DNA of 64,000 nt from Paracoccaceae bacterium (GTDB lineage Bacteria > Pseudomonadota > Alphaproteobacteria > Rhodobacterales > Rhodobacteraceae): NCBI GenBank assembly GCA_022843025.1, contig JALHOL010000003.1, positions 62,001 through 126,000 of the forward strand. The letters are read 5' to 3'. Within the stretch, counting starts at the first letter, position 1. Each line of letters starts with the position of its first letter. A program made the position numbers and the translations under genes. The notes below the pieces were generated by a model, which was not told the origin of the DNA, did not search any database, and was given only the letters and a program-made list of their open reading frames with translations. This document shows positions 42,008 through 50,961 of the stretch, one piece after another.

Positions 42008-44062
42008 TCACCGGGCACTGTCCAGCAACGATGTCAGCGCATGCAAAAGGTCCCGCTGTTTGAACGGTTTGGCGAGATGGGTGTCGAACCCGCCCATGAT
42101 GTAGTCGGCAACCTGATTTGGCATCGCATTCGCCGTGACCGCAATCGCCGGGACGGGCCGACGATGTTTTGCTTCTTCCTTACCCCGGATCATCGCAAGG
42201 GCGCCCAGACCATCCAAAACCGGCATGGTGATATCCAGCAGGAGCAGATCGAAGGGCTGTTCGTCCTCAATTGCCTTGAGCCAGGTGGAAACGGCGTCTT
42301 GCCCGTTTTCCACCATGGTCAACTTCACGCCCGTCTGAGCAAGCATCTCTGACACAACAAGGCGGTTCGTCTGGTTGTCATCGGCCACGAGAAGCCGTTT
42401 GCCCATCAGGATTGCAGCGTCAAGAACGGCTTCGGATTTCGTGACCAGCATGGAACCATCCGGTGCCTCGGGCAGCGGAATGACGACGCGAACCTCTGTG
42501 CCTTCGCCCGGGCGGCTTTTGATCGTGATCATTCCGCCCATGAGGACAACGAGTTGCCTCACGATGGAAAGGCCCAAACCCGTCCCGCCAAAGCGGCGCG
42601 CCATCGAGCCGTCAGCTTGTTCAAAGCTCTCAAAAACACGCGACAGTTGCGCCTCGGTCATGCCAACGCCGGTGTCGCTGATATCGATGATGACGGGTTT
42701 TCCCGGACGGCAGGAGAGTTTCACACGGACATGGCCATGGTCCGTGAACTTGATCGCATTGCTCAGAAGGTTGTTCAGGATCTGAACCAGCCGGTGCGGG
42801 TCACCCAAGCGTGCGTTGTCTGCGCCAGCCCTGGTGAACACCTGAAGATCCAGCCCCTTCTCTTCGGCCTTTACACGATGAAGCGCTTCCACCTGAGCCA
42901 AGATATCGGATGGCACGAGGGGGACGGTTTCAAGTTCCATCTTTCCGGCCTCAATCTTCGACATGTCGAGGATCGAGTTCAGCACCGTCAGCAGCGTTTC
43001 CCCCGACTGTCGGATGGTCGAGACCATACGCAGCGTTTCGGGCGTGGACATATAGCCCTGCAGGATTTCGGCCATGCCGAGAACACCGTTCAAGGGCGTG
43101 CGAATTTCGTGGCTCATATTGGCAAGAAAGATCGACTTCGTCTTGCTCATCTCTTCGGCCTTTACCCGGGCCTCTTCGAGCTGTGACGAAATGCGGACGA
43201 GCCGGTGCGCCGCAAGATAAAGAAGGGTGCAGATGATGGCGAACCAGATAAGCAAGATCGGAAACAGGTGGCTGATCAGTGTCCGCCCCGGCGTGTAGCC
43301 TTGCCAACTGAACCAAGTCACTGTCGCCCCGCCGGAATCCACCAGGGGCACCCCGTAGAGTTGCCCTTGGGGCGGGGTGTCCGAAAAGCCGGATTCGGAT
43401 AACTCCATGGGCGCGGCAACGCGTTTTGCGAAGGATTCGTCCAGATACTGCACCGCGACATGCAAATATTCTGTCCCGGGCTCTTGAGCCAGATCGCCTG
43501 TGTCCGACAGGATGGGGACGATGCTGATGAACGCAGGCTGGCCGCGAAGCCGACCGATTTCGGAAACGTAAAGCGCCTCTGGCCCTTCTGCCTCTTCGGT
43601 CCGATGGACGTTCGCATCAGCCAAGGCCGAATGAAGGCGGCCGATCATGGCAGGGATCGGAGAATTCGCGTCGGCCAGGACGGCAGGATCGACGGTCATC
43701 CCATTCATCGCGGCGTATATCGGCTGACCTTCAGACGTGAGAACATAGCTCTCGTCATGGCCGAAGTAGTCATGCATCCAGACGCCAAGGTTGTCTTCGA
43801 TAAAGCGGATGTCGCGTGACGCCACTGCTTCAATAGCGTCATCCCAGATCGTTGCGCTTTGTTGATCGACGGCAATCTGCGTGCGTTCGGCCTCAAGCGC
43901 TTGCAACGCCAGCCGTCCCTCGCGTGCTGCCGCCTCGCTGTCGATGAGCGTCATGGCGCGGACGGCGACCCCAATACTGCCCAACATGGCAAGTATGGAA
44001 AGCCCAAACAGCACCAAGACAAGCTGAGTGGAAAAGGATGGAACTTTCCAAGCGGGTAACAA
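42008..44062 (-). CDS. Hybrid sensor histidine kinase with CHASE4-type sensor and receiver domain
   Basis: A 684-residue membrane kinase. It has an N-terminal membrane helix (residues 13-38) and an extracytoplasmic CHASE4-like domain at about 50-255 (SATIWDDAIEAV). A second membrane helix spans 265-287. Then follow HisKA with phospho-acceptor His318 in NMSHEIRTPLNG, HATPase at about 415-530 (NNLLSNAIKF, DTGVGM, GGTGLGLSI) and a C-terminal receiver with Asp610 in LLLLDITMP. No separate response regulator or HPt gene is adjacent, so its output partner lies elsewhere. The signal is unknown. Confidence 0.9.
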   Translation of the reverse strand: MLPAWKVPSFSTQLVLVLFGLSILAMLGSIGVAVRAMTLIDSEAAAREGRLALQALEAERTQIAVDQQSATIWDDAIEAVASRDIRFIEDNLGVWMHDYFGHDESYVLTSEGQPIYAAMNGMTVDPAVLADANSPIPAMIGRLHSALADANVHRTEEAEGPEALYVSEIGRLRGQPAFISIVPILSDTGDLAQEPGTEYLHVAVQYLDESFAKRVAAPMELSESGFSDTPPQGQLYGVPLVDSGGATVTWFSWQGYTPGRTLISHLFPILLIWFAIICTLLYLAAHRLVRISSQLEEARVKAEEMSKTKSIFLANMSHEIRTPLNGVLGMAEILQGYMSTPETLRMVSTIRQSGETLLTVLNSILDMSKIEAGKMELETVPLVPSDILAQVEALHRVKAEEKGLDLQVFTRAGADNARLGDPHRLVQILNNLLSNAIKFTDHGHVRVKLSCRPGKPVIIDISDTGVGMTEAQLSRVFESFEQADGSMARRFGGTGLGLSIVRQLVVLMGGMITIKSRPGEGTEVRVVIPLPEAPDGSMLVTKSEAVLDAAILMGKRLLVADDNQTNRLVVSEMLAQTGVKLTMVENGQDAVSTWLKAIEDEQPFDLLLLDITMPVLDGLGALAMIRGKEEAKHRRPVPAIAVTANAMPNQVADYIMGGFDTHLAKPFKQRDLLHALTSLLDSAR

Positions 44063-44288
44063 TCGGGCCTCCAGTTGAGTTCGGTGCTCGCGACTAGATC
44101 GTCGATTGACCCGGCAGCTACGGGCTAGCGTCCTTCTTCACTAAAACGGCAAAGATATGACAACTTTACTGAACATGCATGACGCCACAGGGCCCTGGCC
44201 ATGCGCGCCCATGAATGACGGTACAGCGGTGGCGCCGTTCGGAACTGTCACGCAAGAGCAAACCCTAGTCTATATGGCACAACCATCG

Positions 44289-44302
44289 TTGACATAAGTC
44301 AA
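44289..44302. promoter_or_regulatory. FixK/Fnr-type binding site
   Basis: TTGAC-ATAA-GTCAA is a perfect 14-base palindrome fitting TTGAY-N4-RTCAA, the consensus of the FixK/FNR branch of the Crp/Fnr family. It is 226 bases before the hybrid kinase ATG on the minus strand and has no other protein gene beside it, so the target transcript is unclear. Confidence 0.55.
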
Positions 44303-44389
44303 TGCAGAGACTGCAGCACCGGGTTCGAGCGGCGGCGCGAATGGCCTTGCGATGGTCTTGTGACGTGAGCGTGCGCTTTAGGTCGAAAT

Positions 44390-44448
44390 GGTTGCATGCA
44401 AAAGCGTAGACCCGAAAGGTCTTGATGGCGTCTTTGTGGGATGCAACC
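44390..44448. ncRNA. Possible structured RNA element (three nested stems)
   Basis: The outer stem pairs GGTTGCAT (44390-44397) with ATGCAACC (44441-44448), eight perfect pairs. A middle stem pairs 44399-44407 with 44428-44436 with one mismatch and two G-T wobbles. The inner stem AGACC/GGTCT (44408-44412 and 44418-44422) closes a CGAAA loop. The fold works for either strand, so orientation is unknown. It could be a small RNA, part of a leader, or a DNA site; I know no matching family. Confidence 0.3.
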
Positions 44449-44518
44449 GAACCTAAGGTCCGGAAACAGGGAAGAATTCCGTGTCGGGGCGAAAAGAGGA
44501 ATGATTTGATGAGGGTGA

Positions 44519-44608
44519 TGGCGGACAGTGAGGGATTCGAACCCTCGAGACGGTTCCCCGCCTACACACTTTCCAGGCGTGCGCCTTCGACCACTCGGCC
44601 AACTGTCC
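44519..44608 (-). tRNA. tRNA-Ser (GGA)
   Basis: A 90-base gene with encoded CCA. The acceptor stem pairs GGACAGT with ACTGTCC. The anticodon loop reads CTGGAAA with anticodon GGA. The long variable arm typical of serine tRNAs and the T-loop GGTTCGAATCC are present. It decodes UCC and UCU. Confidence 0.97.
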
Positions 44609-44673
44609 GTCCGGCACTCCATAAGCGTTGGAAACCAGAGGCGCAAGGGGCCTGCGGCGGTCAATTTCGACGT

Positions 44674-45393
44674 TCACTCCAGCAGGGTGATCGACACGCG
44701 GCGGTTCTGGCGGCCCTTCTTTTCGATCTTGCCGATCTCGACCCGCCCGATCTCGGCGGTGCGGGCGACGTGGGTGCCGCCGCAGGGTTGCAGGTCGACC
44801 TGAGTCGGCCCGGTGCCGATGCGGACCAGCCGCACGCGGCCCTGCCCCACCGGGGGATGGACCGACATCGTCTTGACGAGGCCGGGATTGGCGGCCAGTT
44901 CGGCATCGGTGATCCAGCTGTCCGATACCGGCAGGTCCAGCCCGATCAGGGCGTTCAGCCGGTCTTCCAGCATCTGCACATCTTCGGGCGGATCTGGCAT
45001 GTCGAAATCCAGCCGCCCGCGTTCGGCGCCGATCTGGCCGCCAGTGACCGGCAGCGGGATCACCACCGACAGAAGGTGCAGCGCCGTATGCACGCGCATG
45101 TGGCGGTGGCGGCGGTCCCAATCCAGCCGCTGGACCACAGTGCAGCCGACCGGCGGCATCGGCGCAGGTTCAGCCGGGACCAGCGCGATGGCGCCCCCCT
45201 CGGCCTTGACGGCGGTGGCGATGGAGAGTTGCCCGCCGTCCCAGAACAGGGTGCCGGAATCGCCGGGCTGCCCGCCGCCCGTGGCATAGAACAGGCTTCG
45301 GTCGCAGATCACCCCACCTTCGGCGGTATGGCCGATCACGATGGCCGTGGCCTCGCGCAGATAGGCGTCACTGCGGAACAGAGGTTCGGTCAT
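44674..45393 (-). CDS. alaX: Alanyl-tRNA editing protein (AlaX type)
   Basis: A 239-residue stand-alone editing protein that hydrolyses Ser (or Gly) mischarged on tRNA-Ala. The zinc site is visible as HTALH (His102, His106) and CGGTH (Cys204, His208). The N-terminal 90 residues are the small beta domain (FYATGGGQPGDSG) of AlaRS-like proteins. Its ATG overlaps the stop of the MscS gene (ATGA at 45390-45393), placing it last in a cysK-mscS-alaX operon. Confidence 0.92.
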   Translation of the reverse strand: MTEPLFRSDAYLREATAIVIGHTAEGGVICDRSLFYATGGGQPGDSGTLFWDGGQLSIATAVKAEGGAIALVPAEPAPMPPVGCTVVQRLDWDRRHRHMRVHTALHLLSVVIPLPVTGGQIGAERGRLDFDMPDPPEDVQMLEDRLNALIGLDLPVSDSWITDAELAANPGLVKTMSVHPPVGQGRVRLVRIGTGPTQVDLQPCGGTHVARTAEIGRVEIGKIEKKGRQNRRVSITLLE

Positions 45394-47966
45394 GGGTCTT
45401 GCTGCCTTTCGGTCGGATCGCGCGCCTCGGCGGTGCCGCCGGGATTTTGCGCCCGCGACGGGGCCCGTCGCTTTGGTAAGGGGGCCTCTGGTGCCAGGGG
45501 TTCAGGCGCGGCTTCGGCCTTTTTGCTGCCGGGCAGGTCGATCCCTTCCTCGGCAAAGCGTTGCACGATCCTGTGGTTGATCTCACTGCGCACCTGCAAG
45601 GAGAAGTTGACGTCGCGCAGGATGATCCGCATTTCGAAATTCATCCATTCTGTGCCGAACCCCATGAAGACGATCGATGGCGGCGGGTTCAGGATGGCCA
45701 AGGGCTGTGCCTCGGCGATTTCGCGCAGGATGCGTTCGACCTTACGGGTATCGCTGCCCAGCACGACCGAGACCGGCACCACCAGCCGCCCGGTCAGGTT
45801 GAACCGCGTCCAGTTCGTGACGCGCTGGGTCACCAGATCGGCATTCGGGACGATCACATCGGACCGGTCAAAGGTTTGAATCCGGGTGGAGCGGACCGAG
45901 ATTGCCTTGACCGTGCCCTGCACATTGCCGACCTCGATCCAGTCGCCTTCGCTGACCGGGCGCTCGATCAGCAGGATGATGCCAGAGACGAAATTCGACA
46001 CGATGTTCTGAAGGCCGAAACCGATACCCACCGACAGGGCACCGGCGACGATGGCCAGACCTGACAGGTCGATCCCGGCGAAGTTGATCGCCAGAAGTGC
46101 CGCGAGGAAGATGCCGATATAGCCGACGCCGGAGACAATGGCGTTCTGCCCCCCCTGATCCAGCGTGGTGCGCGGCAGGACCGATCCGCGCAGCGCCCCC
46201 TGAAACAGGCGCGTGAGCATGTAGCCCACGGCGAAGATGATGGCGAAGAACAGGAAATCGGTGGGCGATACGCGGGTATTGCCCATCTGAAAGCCGGTCA
46301 GGAAGCGCTGCCATAATTCGGTAATGTCAGCCGGGCGCGCGCCCCAGATCACGGCGAAGAGCGGGATCGAGGCCAGCGACATCGCAAAGCCGATCAGCAC
46401 AGGGATCAGGCCTTCCTGATCGGCGGCATCGGATCGGGTGATCAAGCCGTAAAGATCACCCACCAGCCGTTGCGCGACCAAAAGCACCGCAACCAGCCCC
46501 AGCGAGATGACCGAGGGGAAAACCAGCGCCGTTGCCGCCGCGATATAGCCGACCGCACCCAGCAGCACGCCGGCAAGCCCTGTCAGCATCACACCGCGCG
46601 CGAGAAGGCCCAGCACGCGCAGCCCGAAGCTGAGTGATTCATCGCCCGCACCTGCGCTGCGCACGTGGCGGCGCAGCAACTGGCCCATGCGGAAGATCAG
46701 CACCGCCATGGTGGCCAGAAGCGGGAAGCCCAGCACCGCGTTGGCGGTATCGCTGGCCGTTATCTCCAACAGCACGGCCTGACGCAGCGCCTCGATCCCC
46801 AGCACAAGGCCGATAGTGCGGGCCAGAAAGCGGCCTTCGGCGCGGCGTTCCGGAACGGGGATACCCGCAGTGTCAGTGCCATCTTCGAAGGGAAAGATGG
46901 TCGTGCCCAGCCAGTTCGCGGCGCAAATCGTGAAGATGATCGCCGGAAAGATCAGGACGGTGGCAGTGCCGACGGGGCCGGTCAGATTGGTCAGGATAAC
47001 CGCTTCTGCCAGCGCCAGCGCGCCCAGTGTCGGCAGGATGATCTGCAAGAGCGAGATCATCAGCGATACGACACGTCGCCCGCGCGCGGTTTTGGGTTTC
47101 GGCAATCGTTGCTGAACCGGCTCAAGGATGCGCCGTGTCATCGACATAAGGGCAAGGCCCACCACGGCCAAAAGCAGGATCAGCGGCAGGTTGTCGAACA
47201 GGGCCTGTCGGCCAGAACTGCGCGCCCAGCGTGACGTGGTTTCCGTCCAAAGTGCCACGGTCACATCGCCAAGCACGGCGATGGCTTCGGGCCAATTCGC
47301 AGGGTTGATGGGCGAGGGCCAGAGTTGCAGCAACTGGCTGGCCTGCCGTTCGCGCAGGACGCGGTCCACTTCGCCGATCAACCCGTCGGCGCGTCGGTAG
47401 GCTTCTTCGGCGGCGATGCCGGGGGCTTGCAGACGGACAAGCTGATCAGAAAGCTGCTGGCGACGTTGGGCGATTTCGGCCGCCTCCGTCTCACCCTCGG
47501 CGGGGGTGGGGCCGAGCGCGGCGATCTGGTCGCGCAGGGTGGTGATGCGCGTGGAATTGGTGTTCTGCGCCACGAGGAACGCCGCCCGCCAATCGACGAT
47601 CTGGGCGCGCAGCGCGTCGAGCACGCGGCTGTCGGCATCTGGATTGGCCAGCACATCTTCGGCCCGGTCGGCAGCGCGTTCCCATTCCGCGTAATCAAGC
47701 GCGTTGCTGCGGCCTGATCCTTTGGAGACGACAACCGTGTTGCCGCTCTGTGCTGGGGTGGCGGCGGGTGTGGTGGTGGTCGTGACGGCTGTCCCTACGG
47801 CCGATCCGCCCTGCCCGCTTGGCGCAGTCTGCTCTGTTGGGGCATCTGGTACGGGTGTGGTCGTGGTCTGGGCGTAGGCCGCTGGCAGCGCCACAACCGC
47901 CGCCAAAAGCGCTGCACAGGCGACGTGTTTCAATCGGGCCAGAACAGCTTGTGCCGCCTTGGTCAT
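45390..47966 (-). CDS. Mechanosensitive ion channel (large MscS family, MscK/DUF3772 type)
   Basis: An 858-residue channel. Residues 1-32 are a signal peptide (ALLAAVVALPAAYA). A periplasmic helical domain of DUF3772 type covers about 90-230. Membrane segments start near 235 and continue to about 620. The MscS pore and beta domain lie at about 600-780: IVAGALSVGIGFGLQNIVSNFVSGI is the pore-helix region, then VGNVQGTVKAISVRSTRIQTFD. The C-terminal tail is basic and proline-rich. It would open on membrane tension to release solutes in osmotic downshock. Overlapping ATGA junctions link it to cysK upstream and alaX downstream. Confidence 0.9.
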   Translation of the reverse strand: MTKAAQAVLARLKHVACAALLAAVVALPAAYAQTTTTPVPDAPTEQTAPSGQGGSAVGTAVTTTTTPAATPAQSGNTVVVSKGSGRSNALDYAEWERAADRAEDVLANPDADSRVLDALRAQIVDWRAAFLVAQNTNSTRITTLRDQIAALGPTPAEGETEAAEIAQRRQQLSDQLVRLQAPGIAAEEAYRRADGLIGEVDRVLRERQASQLLQLWPSPINPANWPEAIAVLGDVTVALWTETTSRWARSSGRQALFDNLPLILLLAVVGLALMSMTRRILEPVQQRLPKPKTARGRRVVSLMISLLQIILPTLGALALAEAVILTNLTGPVGTATVLIFPAIIFTICAANWLGTTIFPFEDGTDTAGIPVPERRAEGRFLARTIGLVLGIEALRQAVLLEITASDTANAVLGFPLLATMAVLIFRMGQLLRRHVRSAGAGDESLSFGLRVLGLLARGVMLTGLAGVLLGAVGYIAAATALVFPSVISLGLVAVLLVAQRLVGDLYGLITRSDAADQEGLIPVLIGFAMSLASIPLFAVIWGARPADITELWQRFLTGFQMGNTRVSPTDFLFFAIIFAVGYMLTRLFQGALRGSVLPRTTLDQGGQNAIVSGVGYIGIFLAALLAINFAGIDLSGLAIVAGALSVGIGFGLQNIVSNFVSGIILLIERPVSEGDWIEVGNVQGTVKAISVRSTRIQTFDRSDVIVPNADLVTQRVTNWTRFNLTGRLVVPVSVVLGSDTRKVERILREIAEAQPLAILNPPPSIVFMGFGTEWMNFEMRIILRDVNFSLQVRSEINHRIVQRFAEEGIDLPGSKKAEAAPEPLAPEAPLPKRRAPSRAQNPGGTAEARDPTERQQDP

Positions 47967-48997
47967 GCGTCCTCGAACACCGTCGGGATGGCGCGCGGCG
48001 CGCGGTCTAGCCAGGCCGGAACGGGCAGCCCCTTTTCCTTGAGAAAGGCAGGGTTATACAGCTTAGACTGATAGCGGTTGCCGTAATCGCACAGGATCGT
48101 CACGATCGTGTGGCCTGGCCCCATATCCTTGGCCATGCGGATCGCGCCCGCGATGTTGATGCCCGACGATCCGCCAAGGCAGATGCCTTCATCCTGAAGC
48201 ATGTCAAAGACAAGCGGCAGCGCCTCGGCATCCGGGATGCGATAGCTGTAATCGGGGGTAAATCCTTCGAGGTTGGCCGTGATGCGCCCCTGACCGATAC
48301 CTTCGGTGATCGAGGTGCCGGGGCTTTCCAGCACGCCGGTCGTGTAGAAGGAATGCAGCGCCGCGCCTTCGGGATCGGCCAGACCGATCTTCACGCCCTT
48401 GGGTTGCAGCGCCAGCCCCACGCCCGCCAACGTACCGCCCGACCCGACCGCGCAGATGAAGCCGTCCACCTTGCCGCCGGTCTGTTCCCAGATTTCGGGG
48501 GCGGTGGTTTCGATATGGGCCTGACGGTTGGCCACGTTGTCGAACTGGTTGGCCCAGACCGCGCCGTTGGGTTCGGTCCGCGCCAGCGCTTCGGCCAGAC
48601 GGCCGGAATAGCGGACGTAGTTGTTGGGGTTCTTGTAGGGCGCGGCAGGCACCTGCACCAGTTCCGCCCCGGCGAGGCGGAGCATATCCTTCTTTTCCTG
48701 GCTTTGGGTTTCCGGAATGACGATCACCGTGCGGAACCCCATCGACGCGCCCACCAGCGCCAGCCCGATACCGGTATTGCCTGCCGTGCCTTCAACGATG
48801 GTGCCGCCCGGTTTCAGCGCCCCGCGCGCCACTGCATCGCGGATGATGTAGAGCGCGGCCCGGTCCTTGACCGATTGGCCGGGATTGAGGAATTCGCATT
48901 TCCCCAGAATGGTGCAGCCCGTCATCTCGCTGGCATGTTTCAGCTTGATCAGGGGGGTATTGCCGATCGTCTCGGCCAGATCGCTGTAAATCTGCAT
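47963..48997 (-). CDS. cysK: Cysteine synthase A
   Basis: A 344-residue PLP-dependent O-acetylserine sulfhydrylase, some 30 residues longer than classical CysK because of a C-terminal extension (YNPAFLKEKGLPVPAWLDR). PLP Lys44 is in NPGQSVKDRAA, and the phosphate/substrate loop is EGTAGNTGIGLAL near 83. The start MQIYSDLAETIGNTPL is the family start; the 18 upstream codons are not used. It makes cysteine from O-acetylserine and sulfide. In Rhodobacter sphaeroides a cysK gene is linked to tellurite resistance together with trgAB; here trgAB is 9 kb away. Confidence 0.93.
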   Translation of the reverse strand: MQIYSDLAETIGNTPLIKLKHASEMTGCTILGKCEFLNPGQSVKDRAALYIIRDAVARGALKPGGTIVEGTAGNTGIGLALVGASMGFRTVIVIPETQSQEKKDMLRLAGAELVQVPAAPYKNPNNYVRYSGRLAEALARTEPNGAVWANQFDNVANRQAHIETTAPEIWEQTGGKVDGFICAVGSGGTLAGVGLALQPKGVKIGLADPEGAALHSFYTTGVLESPGTSITEGIGQGRITANLEGFTPDYSYRIPDAEALPLVFDMLQDEGICLGGSSGINIAGAIRMAKDMGPGHTIVTILCDYGNRYQSKLYNPAFLKEKGLPVPAWLDRAPRAIPTVFEDA

Positions 48998-49114
48998 GGG
49001 CTGTCCTTCGCTCTTTGCCCAACGTGTAGGCGTGGGCGGCGGAAATCTCAAGTCATGCAGGGCAAACAGGCGGTTTCACCCTCTGGCCCCTGCACAAACA
49101 GTTTCAAATATTCC

Positions 49115-49145
49115 GATAGGCCGGATGTTTTCAGAAGGGCCTATC
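49115..49145 (+). promoter_or_regulatory. Hairpin in the leader of the permease gene
   Basis: A perfect 8-bp stem GATAGGCC (49115-49122) with GGCCTATC (49138-49145) and a 15-base loop, in the leader of the uracil/xanthine permease. A second hairpin, CCCCGG/CCGGGG, follows near 49206-49226. Together they could be a cis-regulatory RNA; I cannot assign a riboswitch class. Confidence 0.35.
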
Positions 49146-49306
49146 CTCCGCCCCCACCGACCGGCCTGACTCGGCGCGTTGAAAGCGTTGCGGCGGGCCA
49201 CCCAAACCCCGGCACCAAGACCGGGGCCCTAACCGGACTGCAAGCCCGAGGGGGGCTGCAGAGACGGCGCGAAGAACAACACCCCTCAGGGAAAGGAACG
49301 AAACTC

Positions 49307-50794
49307 ATGACCCAAGCGGTCCATCCGGTGGATGAAATTCTGCCAACACCCAAGCTGTTTACCCTTGGCCTTCAACATGTGCTGGTGATGTATGCTGGCG
49401 CGGTGGCCGTGCCGCTGATCATCGGGCGCGCGCTGAAACTGGAACCGGCCGATGTGGCCTTTCTGATTTCGGCCGATCTGTTCGTCTGCGGCATCGTCAC
49501 GCTGATCCAGTCGCTGGGGGCGACGCAATGGTTCGGCATCCGCCTGCCGGTGATGATGGGCGTGACCTTTGCCGCCGTCAGCCCGATGGTGGCCATGGCC
49601 AACACCCAAGGCGGAGGCGACGGTGCCCGCGCCATCTTTGGTGCGATCATGGCGGCGGGGGTGATCTCGATGCTGATTGCGCCCTTCATCAGCCGGATGC
49701 TGCGATTCTTCCCCCCTGTGGTGACCGGGACGATCATCCTTGTGATCGGGGTCAGCCTGATGCGGATCGGGATCAACTGGATTTTCGGCAACCCGGTCGG
49801 CCCCACCGCGCCGCAGATCGTGGACCCCGCCCATGCGGCATGGCTGACCTCGGTCACCGAAGGGATCACCGCAGGCAGCGTGACCGGCGTGCAGGAGATG
49901 CCTGCCGGACTGGCGCTGGCGGCCAAGATGAACAATCCGGCCTATGCGCCTTTGGGTAATATCCTGATTTCGGCCATCGTGCTTGTCTCGATCCTGCTGA
50001 TCGCGCGCTTTGCCCGTGGGTTCATCGCCAATATCTCGGTCCTGCTGGGAATCGTGATCGGGGCGCTGATCGCCATTGCCACGGGTGCGATGACATTCAC
50101 CAAGGTTGGCGAGGCGGCGTGGTTCGGGTTGATCACGCCCTTCCATTTCGGAATGCCGACCTTTGATCCGGTGATGATCGTGACCATGACGCTGGTGATG
50201 ATCGTGGTGATGATCGAATCCACCGGCATGTTCCTTGCGCTTGGTGACATGACGGGGCGCAAGGTAGATCAGCCGATGCTGTCGGCAGGTCTGCGGACCG
50301 ATGGGCTTGGCACGCTGATCGGGGGGATCTTCAACACCTTTCCCTATACGTCCTTCTCGCAGAATGTGGGTCTGGTGGGGGTGACGGGGGTTCGGTCGCG
50401 CTTTGTCTGCGTGGCGGGCGGGATCATCCTGATCCTGCTGGGCCTTGTACCAAAGATGGGTGCGTTGATCGAATCGCTGCCCACCATGGTGCTGGGCGGC
50501 GCGGGGATCGTGATGTTCGGGATGGTCGCCGCCACTGGCATCCGCATTCTGGCAGGGGTGGATTTCGCAAAGAACCGCAACAACCTGTTCATTGTGGCGG
50601 TCAGCCTCGGCTTCGGGATGATCCCGCTGCTGGCCCCCAACTTCAAGATGTGGATGCCCCATGACATCCATCCGTTGATCGAAAGCGGCATCCTGCTGGC
50701 GTCGGTCGCCGCAGTTGCGCTGAACGCCTTCTTCAACGGGGCCACGTTGATCGAGGCCGATATCAAGGCCGCAGCCGCAGCCGCCGATCACTGA
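49307..50794 (+). CDS. Uracil-xanthine permease (NCS2 family)
   Basis: A 495-residue nucleobase:cation symporter with about 12-14 membrane segments. Family marks are LGLQHVLVMYAGAVAVPLI at residues 18-36, QSLGATQWFGIRLPVMMG near 66, MIESTGMFLALGDMTGRKV near 304 and the NTFPYTSFSQNVGLV signature near 344. The glutamate of MIEST and the NTFPYTSFSQN segment are the substrate site. The purine-type Q-N pattern (SFSQNVGLV) makes xanthine or urate as likely as uracil. The start follows GGGAAAGGAACG. It has a long leader with hairpins and a strong terminator after the stop. Confidence 0.9.
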   Translation: MTQAVHPVDEILPTPKLFTLGLQHVLVMYAGAVAVPLIIGRALKLEPADVAFLISADLFVCGIVTLIQSLGATQWFGIRLPVMMGVTFAAVSPMVAMANTQGGGDGARAIFGAIMAAGVISMLIAPFISRMLRFFPPVVTGTIILVIGVSLMRIGINWIFGNPVGPTAPQIVDPAHAAWLTSVTEGITAGSVTGVQEMPAGLALAAKMNNPAYAPLGNILISAIVLVSILLIARFARGFIANISVLLGIVIGALIAIATGAMTFTKVGEAAWFGLITPFHFGMPTFDPVMIVTMTLVMIVVMIESTGMFLALGDMTGRKVDQPMLSAGLRTDGLGTLIGGIFNTFPYTSFSQNVGLVGVTGVRSRFVCVAGGIILILLGLVPKMGALIESLPTMVLGGAGIVMFGMVAATGIRILAGVDFAKNRNNLFIVAVSLGFGMIPLLAPNFKMWMPHDIHPLIESGILLASVAAVALNAFFNGATLIEADIKAAAAAADH

Positions 50795-50804
50795 GAAACA
50801 ACGC

Positions 50805-50845
50805 AAAAGGGCGGCGGTCTGCGCGACCGCCGCCCTTTTCTTTTG
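50805..50845. terminator. Rho-independent terminator
   Basis: A 15-bp perfect stem (50805-50819 with 50825-50839), loop TGCGC, followed by CTTTTG. The flanking A and T tracts let it work for both convergent genes. Confidence 0.93.
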
Positions 50846-50961
50846 TGAAAGACCGATCCTTCGCCTGTGGCGACGGGCAGAGCTTCGGCGTTAACGTCCG
50901 TATCGACAATGCGGCGTCCGCGCGGCAACACAGCTGTGCGATACCAACCACAGGAAACCTC

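Larger units (their letters stand above)
44063..44518. other. 456-base non-coding region between the hybrid kinase and tRNA-Ser
   Basis: I find no convincing protein gene. The region holds a perfect FixK/Fnr-type palindrome (44289-44302) and a 59-base sequence able to fold into a three-stem structure (44390-44448), listed separately. Confidence 0.5.

Noticed and set aside
44519..44608. tRNA-Ser as an integration site of a mobile island
   Set aside because: No integrase gene, no direct repeat of the tRNA 3' end and no phage-like genes are seen nearby.
48110..49306. Long upstream extension of the permease frame
   Set aside because: It is antisense to cysK and lacks membrane segments; the NCS2 protein begins at 49307.
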